Origin: Clostridiales bacterium
Lineage (GTDB): Bacteria; Bacillota; Clostridia; Oscillospirales; Oscillospiraceae
DNA length: 64,000 nucleotides
Assembly (NCBI GenBank): GCA_022786995.1
Contig: JALFUW010000071.1
Coordinates: 27,032 to 91,031 of the forward strand
Direction of reading: 5' to 3'
Shown here: piece by piece, positions 57,399 through 64,000 of the stretch
Layout of the letters: each line of letters starts with the position of its first letter
Numbering within the stretch: position 1 is the stretch's first letter
Notes under the pieces: generated by a model
Databases searched by the model: none
Seen by the model: the letters and a program-made list of their open reading frames with translations, nothing else
What the model was told of the DNA's origin: nothing
Made by a program: the position numbers and the translations under genes

Positions 57399-58871
57399 TC
57401 AGATTTCCTGTTCCTGCTGATGGTTTCGATTTTGTGCCTGCTCAATATCCTTGCGGACGGAATCAATGTGGGATTTGATTTTCCAAAGCTGCTGGGAATC
57501 CGCCCGGATGGATTTGAACTGGGCATAGGTTTCGGCATGCTCCTGTTCCAATCTGGCATACTCTGCATCCAGCTTCTGACGGTCAAATTTGCCGTCCGGG
57601 AATTGGGCGGACAGTTTGCGGCGAGCTTGGTAGAACTGTTTCAGCTCAGAGGCGTGGTCTGCTTTGTACTTTTCCCTGGAGCGGGTGAACTTGATTTTTT
57701 GCAAACCGTCGTACACAGGCTTCATCTCATGGTAGGTGGTTAGATAGTCCGGCAGCTTACGGATTTCTTTCATGCGGGCAGTCTGGCTGTCCAGCGTTTC
57801 CTTCAAAGCGTCGGAGGATTCCCGAAGCGTGTTCACCCGATCTTCCAGCGTGTCCAGATCGTGAATCCCGTTTTCCATGAGGTAGTTGAACAGAGTGTTC
57901 ATTTCCTTCAGGTTGTTAATTCGGGCTTTCTGGGAATAAGCTCCGGCATTGCGCCGATCAAAATAAGCTTGCAGCAGAGAAATCAAATCCGGAGATTTCG
58001 GTTTGGACAGTTCTGCCTTTGCCTCTTTGAGCCATTCAACCAGAGCGGCAATCTTCCTTCGGATATCCCGGATGGCAGCGTTGGTTGCTCTAATCCAGCG
58101 GTTGAAATCGCCCTTCTCAGTAGAGATGCCTTTGCGTTCCATTGCCCGGACAGTGGGCCCTTCGTGAACGGTGGGCAAGAGATCAATACCCTGCCGCTCA
58201 TAGCTGCGGTGGTCGATGCGGTTGGGCAGTTCCTTTTCCGCAAACTTGGCGTTGCACAATTCCGCCCAAGTTTGCCGCCAGTGTTCCAGGGTTTCGGGAC
58301 TGCCCCAGTCGGTGGTGGGAACTGCATTGAACACATAGTCCCCGTTTCCGTCCGGGATGCGCTCTCCGTTTTCGTCCAGAACATATTCCCGCCGCTGCTT
58401 GTTGCCCCACTTGCCGTTTGGCTCCATGGGGCGGATGGGGCACATCACATGGAAGTGGGGATTGGAGATGCCGCCCTCTTTATCCGGGGAATGTACAGCG
58501 AAGTCCACGATTATGCCCCGGCTCACAAACTGCTCCAACAAAAACTGCCTTGCAAGTGCGATGTTCTCCTCCATGGAGAACTCGTTCTGCAAGGCAATAT
58601 CAAAGCTGTATGCAAGCTGGGCTTTCTTTCCACGCTCCGTTTTTTCCACGGCGTTCCAGAGCGTTTCCCGGTCAGTGTATTCCGGCGGGGCGTGGGCGGG
58701 CAGCAGGATTTCCGAACATATCACGCCGCACTTGCGGGTGTAGTCGCTGTCCTCGCCGTAGTATTCACTGTGGAGCTTTTCGCCGGAACGGTAGGCGGCT
58801 GCCGCAACGGCGGACTGTCCGGCGCTACGTTTGATTTGAGTGACATGAAAATGAAACAGTGCGATGTTCAA
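57399..58871 (-). CDS. MobA/MobL family relaxase
   Basis: ALFHFHVTQIKRSAGQSAVAAAAYRSGEKLHSEYYGEDSDYTRK; NPHFHVMCPIRPM. Confidence 0.96.
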   Translation of the reverse strand: MNIALFHFHVTQIKRSAGQSAVAAAAYRSGEKLHSEYYGEDSDYTRKCGVICSEILLPAHAPPEYTDRETLWNAVEKTERGKKAQLAYSFDIALQNEFSMEENIALARQFLLEQFVSRGIIVDFAVHSPDKEGGISNPHFHVMCPIRPMEPNGKWGNKQRREYVLDENGERIPDGNGDYVFNAVPTTDWGSPETLEHWRQTWAELCNAKFAEKELPNRIDHRSYERQGIDLLPTVHEGPTVRAMERKGISTEKGDFNRWIRATNAAIRDIRRKIAALVEWLKEAKAELSKPKSPDLISLLQAYFDRRNAGAYSQKARINNLKEMNTLFNYLMENGIHDLDTLEDRVNTLRESSDALKETLDSQTARMKEIRKLPDYLTTYHEMKPVYDGLQKIKFTRSREKYKADHASELKQFYQARRKLSAQFPDGKFDRQKLDAEYARLEQEHAETYAQFKSIRADSQQLWKIKSHIDSVRKDIEQAQNRNHQQEQEI

Positions 58872-59221
58872 ACCCTCCTCTGATCATGAGCATGGATTGC
58901 TTCCGCAAGCATAGTCTGAACCTCCGGCAGAGCGAAGATGGATTCCACAAAAGCGTAGAACTCCACCTCGGTAAGAACCTTCACCGTGGGAGCCACGCTT
59001 TCCACAGCAGCGCCGCGAGTGATGAGCCGATGGGTGCGCTTTCGCCGTTCACCTTTTTCACAGTAGGCAATCCGATTTTCGTACTGCTGCACTTTGTGTT
59101 GAAGCTGGGCAAGCTGCTGCTCACAGGCGGCCCGTTCGGCTTCCAGTTGGGATAGGGATTTTTGTTTTGGCAATTTTTCAATGACCTCCTTAAAGAGTTG
59201 GATAAAAATGACCGCCAGCAT
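58868..59221 (-). CDS. DUF3847-like mobile-element protein
   Basis: LEAERAACEQQLAQLQHKVQQYENRIAYCEKGERRKRTHRLITRGAAVES. Confidence 0.85.
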   Translation of the reverse strand: MLAVIFIQLFKEVIEKLPKQKSLSQLEAERAACEQQLAQLQHKVQQYENRIAYCEKGERRKRTHRLITRGAAVESVAPTVKVLTEVEFYAFVESIFALPEVQTMLAEAIHAHDQRRV

Positions 59222-59424
59222 TTACTGACGGTCAGATTCACGATATAAAAACTTGGTCAGCGGGAATGGTTTGCAAAACTGTTTCCGCTGACCAAGTCTG
59301 CAAGGATAGCCGCATAGCGGCGCAAGGGAGCGCAGCCCCTTGTTCGGAACGCAGTGACGCAAGACAGCCCGGACATTCATGTGTCAGGCTGTTCGCTCCG
59401 CAGGACGCACATACGGGGATTACC

Positions 59425-59460
59425 CTGTATAGAAGTGCGCCCTTAGTTCCTAAGGGAGTG
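59425..59460. other. Putative oriT/nic region (MOBQ type)
   Basis: AGAAGTGCGCCCTTAGTTCCTAAGGG: AAGTGCGCCCT nic-like core plus CCCTTAG-TTC-CTAAGGG inverted repeat upstream of the relaxase operon. Confidence 0.65.
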
Positions 59461-59656
59461 TTCCACTGCTCAACGCTGGTTTGTTTGCATAAGATTAGTA
59501 CAATAACACAGTAGAAATAGAAACTGCGCTATGATATAATAATGCTGTTAATACTGCTTGTTTGAAATAATTTGTGTGTCATGAAATCGGCTTTATGAAT
59601 AGCCACAAGTGTTATGGACTGGTTATAATGGATAAGAAAGGCAGAAAGAGGCGGCA

Positions 59657-61924
59657 ATGATGAATAGAACGAAAGATTTCATTGAAGTAAAATCATATGG
59701 CGATATTTTTCCCAAGAAAGGCACAAACACCAGAATCCCATATGAACATCAAAAAAATGCCATGGTAGCGCTGGATAAGATGAATCAGGAATCATCTTTC
59801 AGCACCTTGGTTGTTCTGCCTACTGGTGGTGGTAAGACATATACTGCTTCCATGTGGCTCTTAAAAAATGCCATTGACAAGAAAAAGAAAATTCTTTGGA
59901 TTGCCCATCGCCAGATGTTGCTGGATCAGGCTGCGGAATCGTTTCAAAAGTTTGCTTATACGGAAGTGGTTCCTCACATTTCTTCTTTCTGTTTCAGAAT
60001 TGTATCCGGTTCATCCAGCCACGACCGAACAAGTGACATTCGTTCAAGTGACAATTTGCTGATCGTCAGTAAGGATAGCATCGGAAGAAATCTTGAGCGA
60101 TTGGATCAGTGGCTCAACGGCGAAAAAGAGCTGTATCTGATTGTTGATGAGGCGCATCATGCAACAGCAAAAACCTACAGAAAAGTTATTGATTACGTAA
60201 AAGCAAAGATTCCAAACTTAAAGCTTATTGGTTTGACTGCAACTCCATTCCGTACTGCCGAGGAAGAACAGGGGCTGTTGGCCAAAATCTTCACCGACGG
60301 AATCAACAATGGACGTGTTGTTCATGGTGATATCGGAATTACATACCAAATTGGTCTAAAGGAACTGATCAACAGGCAGATTCTTGCAAAACCTATTTTT
60401 GAAAGCTATTATACGGATGAAGAATACGGAGACTCTCTTGGTGTCGATGCATGGGAGAGCATTCAGCACTTGGATGTTATTCCAGATGAAGTTGCACAGC
60501 AGATGGCGGACAGTGCCGCCCGTAATAAACTGATTGTCGAAACCTATAGGGCAAAACAGAATGAATATGGTCAGACCATCTTGTTTGCTGTTAATGTAGT
60601 CCATGCAATTCAGTTGACTACTCTTTTCAAAAAAGCCGGCATCAAAGCGGATTTCATCGTATCTTCCGTCAAAGATTCCATTACAGGTATAACAATCAGC
60701 CGAGAAGATAATGAAAGAAAGCTGGATGATTACCGAAATGGAAAGCTGCAGGTTTTGATCAATGTCAATATTTTGACAGAAGGTGTTGACCTGCCAAAAA
60801 CGAAGACCGTCTTTTTAGCAAGGCCTACTGTTTCCTCCATCCTGATGACGCAGATGGTTGGCCGTGCATTGCGTGGTACTTCAGCCGGTGGTACTGCCAG
60901 TGCATACATTGTTTCGTTCGTGGACCATTGGAATGAGCACATTGCATGGGTGAATCCGGAAAGCTTGTTCGACGGAAACAATGATTATCAGGATAATGAC
61001 TCTGAACGTGCAAAACGAGATTTGCGCATGATTTCCATTTCCAAGATCGAGGAATTTGCTTCCATTTTGGATGATGCAGTAGATACTACTGCTTTGGAAA
61101 AAATTCCTTTTGAGCAAAGAATCCCTGTCGGAATGTATGCCTTTACATATCTCGAAGAAAACGGCATGGATCATGCCTACCAGGTAATGGTATATGACAG
61201 CACTCAGGATTCCTACAAAAATCTTATGGCTGCGCTTCCTTCCCTCTTCAAGTCTTTTGATGCAACCGAAGAATACTTAACAGAAACACTGCTCGATGAA
61301 ATGGAAGCACAGTGCAGAGACTCGTTCTTCTGTGGAGAAATGACTCCTCCATATGAAAGAAGGGATGTTCTGAACATTCTGAAGTATTATGCACAGTACG
61401 AAGCAGTTCCTCAGTTCTATACCTTCGCCGAGATCGATAGAAGCAAACTTGATGTAGGCAAGATTGCGCAGCATATTTGGGATGAAGACATGGGCGAACG
61501 CAAAAGAACAGCGTATATTGACTCCCTCTGGGAATCCAGCGATGATAATATGCTTCGACTGTTCTTTGGCAGAAAGCTGTACTTTCTCCGCCAGCTAAAC
61601 ATCGAATTGATGAAGCTGTCTCATCCAGATATTTATGATGACGAAAACAACATAAAGTACGGAACCAGAGCACTGGAAGATATGCCCTTGCATGAAATTG
61701 GAAAAATCAACCCTACTTTGGAAAAGGAACTGAGAGATCAGGCCTTTGAAAAAGCAAAAGATTCGAACGGAAATTACCATTGCGCTTGCTGCGGTGTTAC
61801 AGATAAGTCGCGTATCTACTTCCAAGTCGATCATATCATTCCGATGAACAACGGCGGTAAAAGTGTTGCAGAGAATTTACAGATTCTCTGTCGCCAGTGC
61901 AACGGAACGAAAGGCGATCAATAA
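59657..61924 (+). CDS. DEAD/DEAH-box SF2 helicase with C-terminal HNH nuclease domain
   Basis: VVLPTGGGKTYTASMWLL (Walker A), LIVDEAHHATAKTYRKV (DEAH), ILTEGVDLPKTKTVFLARPT, QMVGRALRG (motif VI), CACCGVTDKSRIYFQVDHIIPMNNGGKSVAENLQILCRQCNGTKGDQ (HNH). Confidence 0.93.
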   Translation: MMNRTKDFIEVKSYGDIFPKKGTNTRIPYEHQKNAMVALDKMNQESSFSTLVVLPTGGGKTYTASMWLLKNAIDKKKKILWIAHRQMLLDQAAESFQKFAYTEVVPHISSFCFRIVSGSSSHDRTSDIRSSDNLLIVSKDSIGRNLERLDQWLNGEKELYLIVDEAHHATAKTYRKVIDYVKAKIPNLKLIGLTATPFRTAEEEQGLLAKIFTDGINNGRVVHGDIGITYQIGLKELINRQILAKPIFESYYTDEEYGDSLGVDAWESIQHLDVIPDEVAQQMADSAARNKLIVETYRAKQNEYGQTILFAVNVVHAIQLTTLFKKAGIKADFIVSSVKDSITGITISREDNERKLDDYRNGKLQVLINVNILTEGVDLPKTKTVFLARPTVSSILMTQMVGRALRGTSAGGTASAYIVSFVDHWNEHIAWVNPESLFDGNNDYQDNDSERAKRDLRMISISKIEEFASILDDAVDTTALEKIPFEQRIPVGMYAFTYLEENGMDHAYQVMVYDSTQDSYKNLMAALPSLFKSFDATEEYLTETLLDEMEAQCRDSFFCGEMTPPYERRDVLNILKYYAQYEAVPQFYTFAEIDRSKLDVGKIAQHIWDEDMGERKRTAYIDSLWESSDDNMLRLFFGRKLYFLRQLNIELMKLSHPDIYDDENNIKYGTRALEDMPLHEIGKINPTLEKELRDQAFEKAKDSNGNYHCACCGVTDKSRIYFQVDHIIPMNNGGKSVAENLQILCRQCNGTKGDQ

Positions 61925-62457
61925 TGCAAGAGCTATGCTATTCTGCGCTTGATGTTGCTGCAATTGTTAGTAGTATGCAACTCGGCTGCCGAGATGAAAG
62001 CAAAATACTTGACTTAATTTGGGAGGGTGAGACAGAATTTCTTCCCCTCCCATATAGAACAAATCAGCGGAAATTCATTCTAGATGTAAATCATTGGATA
62101 CAATACTTCTACGATAAACCTGTCATTGATAAAGAGTTTCCTGCAATACAAAAAGATTTGGCGTATTCAAAAAGAGATTTGCAAGCAGACCAGTTGACCA
62201 GTGACTTCTCGAATTTGGATTTGTTTTTCAAAAGCATACGGATTCGAATTCTATATGGAAACGGGAATGTTTATGTGAGAATGAAACTGAGAACACTCCT
62301 TAAACAATATGGCTATAAACGAAGGTCAAAGATATTGCTTCAACACATAAATCGGTGTATGTCATTCTATCGACTGGAAGCTACGCTACGGGGTGGTATG
62401 CAGTGCTCTATTGAAAATGTTGATCAGGATCAAATGCTGATATTTCGTGTGATATGA
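61924..62457 (+). CDS. 177-aa protein of unknown function, translationally coupled to helicase-HNH
   Basis: ATG overlaps the helicase stop (TAATG); MQELCYSALDVAAIVSSMQLGCRDESKILDLIWEG...IRIRILYGNGNVYVRMKLRTLLKQYGYKRRSKILLQHINRCMSFYRLEATLRGG. Confidence 0.85.
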   Translation: MQELCYSALDVAAIVSSMQLGCRDESKILDLIWEGETEFLPLPYRTNQRKFILDVNHWIQYFYDKPVIDKEFPAIQKDLAYSKRDLQADQLTSDFSNLDLFFKSIRIRILYGNGNVYVRMKLRTLLKQYGYKRRSKILLQHINRCMSFYRLEATLRGGMQCSIENVDQDQMLIFRVI

Positions 62458-62495
62458 TGTATAAGTTTGTATATTGGTGTTGGAGGCCTGACTCT

Positions 62496-62795
62496 TTAAT
62501 CCTGAGCTACTTTCAGATTCCCCGTATTCTTCTTTGCAGCCTCACTTGCTGCTTTCTTCCGCTCCTCGGTGTACGGCGCTGTCAGCCGAAAACTCAAGCG
62601 ACCCTTGCGAACTTCATAAGTCACACAACCATTTCCATCGTCATCCAACGGGCGGCATTCGGAGGGATATTTCCCTGCGAATGCCGCCAGCCGTTTTTTC
62701 AAATCCGTGTTGTAGGTGCAGACTTCGATCAGATCGTCCGCTTCGGTAAAATAGATGTTTGTTATCTTCTGTTTCTTGGTAAGTCCTGTTCTCAT
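62496..62795 (-). CDS. Mobile-element-associated protein of unknown function (99 aa)
   Basis: MRTGLTKKQKITNIYFTEADDLIEVCTYNTDLKKRLAAFAGKYPSECRPL; intact ORF in mobile-element context. Confidence 0.75.
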   Translation of the reverse strand: MRTGLTKKQKITNIYFTEADDLIEVCTYNTDLKKRLAAFAGKYPSECRPLDDDGNGCVTYEVRKGRLSFRLTAPYTEERKKAASEAAKKNTGNLKVAQD

Positions 62796-62943
62796 AATAA
62801 CCTCCGCATTTAGAGAGTTTTTCCCAGCTCTTGAGCCGGAAAAGTAGGCTGTTTTCAGACTGGAATTGCTCTGGACGATGCAGGATATGTTCTGGCTCCC
62901 GCTATCGTCAATTTTTCGTTTTTCCCAGCTCTTGACCGTGATT

Positions 62944-63144
62944 TTACCCCTTTCTATTGGTGTGACTCCGCAGCCATTCCAGTAACTCCTGTTTCATCAC
63001 CAGCTTTCGCCCGCCAATCCGCAAAGTAGGAAAATCCGGGCTGTTCAGCAGGTTGTATGCCCCGGCTTTGGAAATGCGAAGCACCTCCGCAAGCTGTTTG
63101 GCATCCATTACATCGGGCATGGTTTCCAATGGTTCTCTGCTCAT
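62944..63144 (-). CDS. Helix-turn-helix (excisionase-like) DNA-binding protein
   Basis: MSREPLETMPDVMDAKQLAEVLRISKAGAYNLLNSPDFPTLRIGGRKLVMKQELLEWLRSHT. Confidence 0.9.
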   Translation of the reverse strand: MSREPLETMPDVMDAKQLAEVLRISKAGAYNLLNSPDFPTLRIGGRKLVMKQELLEWLRSHTNRKG

Positions 63145-63208
63145 AAATCTCCTTTCCGGCATCAAAAAAGCAGCCACGAAAACTCGTGACTGCCTAAAGT
63201 GCCTTGTG

Positions 63209-64000
63209 TTAAGTTGTGTGCTTGTCCAAAAAAACGCTGTATTCCCCGGAAACGAAATCTTCATACGCCCCAGCCAGCTTTTCAATGCGCTTGCTGACGG
63301 CGCTGGGAGTTTTGAATCCAGCTTTCTCGGCAATCTCCTTCAAAGAGCAACCCTCATAGCGCAGCTGCAAAATCATTCTGTCCTGCTCGGTCAGTTTGTC
63401 CTTGAATTGCTCCATGCTCTGCTCGGTAAGTACCGTGGATTCAAACTCGCCACGGGGATCGGCAATATCATAAAGCTGCTCGCCGTTGATGCTTGTGCCG
63501 TTTTCCAGCACATCCTCCAGGGAAATGTGCTCTGCGGTACGGCTGTGGCTCCATGATCGCATAAAATCCCGCTTGTTGATGTTCTTTCCGGTGTAATCCG
63601 CAACCTGACGGTTGTTCCAGATTTCGTCAATCATCGGCTGCCAGTTCTGTTCCTCCACGATCATATCGGTCAGATTGCCAACCAGATTTCCGAAGTGCTG
63701 ATAGCTGAGCCATGGCAGCTCCGAATCCTTGTCCATCAGGAACAGCCGCTGGAAGCTCCATTCCATCTCTGTTTCGAACTTCAGCCGGAAATATTTGATG
63801 ATTTCATAGGACAGCCGCCAGAGCGGAAAGTCGCCGGAGTAGTTTGACCAGTTACCGGGGATGTCGTGTTTTACGCCACCCTTGCCTGGCACCTGGAAGA
63901 ATTGCCATGCTGACCAGGCATAGCAGTCCCAGACCAGTTCCAGAAAGGCTTCCGACTCAATCAGCTTGCGATGTTCCTCGGAATGTAAAAGTTGGTGAAT
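63209..64000 (-). CDS. Sigma-70-region-4-like protein of a mobile element, N-terminus outside window
   Basis: LTEQDRMILQLRYEGCSLKEIAEKAGFKTPSAVSKRIEKLAGAYEDF; frame remains open to the window edge (IHQLLHSEEHRKLIESEAFLELVWDCYAW...). Confidence 0.75.
   Translation of the reverse strand: MHQLLHSEEHRKLIESEAFLELVWDCYAWSAWQFFQVPGKGGVKHDIPGNWSNYSGDFPLWRLSYEIIKYFRLKFETEMEWSFQRLFLMDKDSELPWLSYQHFGNLVGNLTDMIVEEQNWQPMIDEIWNNRQVADYTGKNINKRDFMRSWSHSRTAEHISLEDVLENGTSINGEQLYDIADPRGEFESTVLTEQSMEQFKDKLTEQDRMILQLRYEGCSLKEIAEKAGFKTPSAVSKRIEKLAGAYEDFVSGEYSVFLDKHTT

Larger units (their letters stand above)
55330..64000. mobile_element. Tn4451-like mobilizable/integrative element (left end approximate, right end outside window)
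   Basis: Large serine recombinase, TnpW-like, MobA/MobL relaxase, DUF3847, oriT-like site, HTH/excisionase, sigma-like protein; AT-richer cargo. Confidence 0.85.

Overview
Chromosomal window from a moderately high-GC Firmicute; gene content and style suggest a gut Oscillospiraceae/Clostridia member (inference, no 16S present). About 1-55.2 kb is ordinary housekeeping sequence: partial FHA-domain protein, endonuclease IV, WYL regulator, two FAD oxidoreductases, YgiQ, YlmH-like S4 protein, Pgi, ROK glucokinase, NagA, MATE, an arginine cluster argG-H-C-J-B-D-(GT39)-F behind a promoter with two tandem ARG boxes, a giant SH3-repeat protein, MnmA, GlpK, P-type ATPase plus separate HMA protein, MarR plus heterodimeric ABC exporter, RuvB/A/C, phosphohexomutase, UvrB, RadC, a degenerate histidine kinase and UvrA. 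About 55.3-64 kb is a Tn4451-like mobilizable element (large serine recombinase, TnpW-like, MobA/MobL relaxase, DUF3847, plausible oriT). It carries, in opposite orientation, an AT-richer two-gene cargo: a DEAH helicase-HNH fusion and a coupled 177-aa unknown protein, a defence-system candidate. The most unusual signal is a family of at least ten intergenic inverted-repeat elements whose arms are tandem degenerate 7-bp words. Different copies use different words, several share a two-hairpin core with compensatory changes, and several supply the stop codon and last residues of the adjacent gene. One copy encloses a four-helix-bundle (S23/IVS-type) protein gene, suggesting a link between that protein and the repeats. 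No tRNA, rRNA or CRISPR array was recognised.
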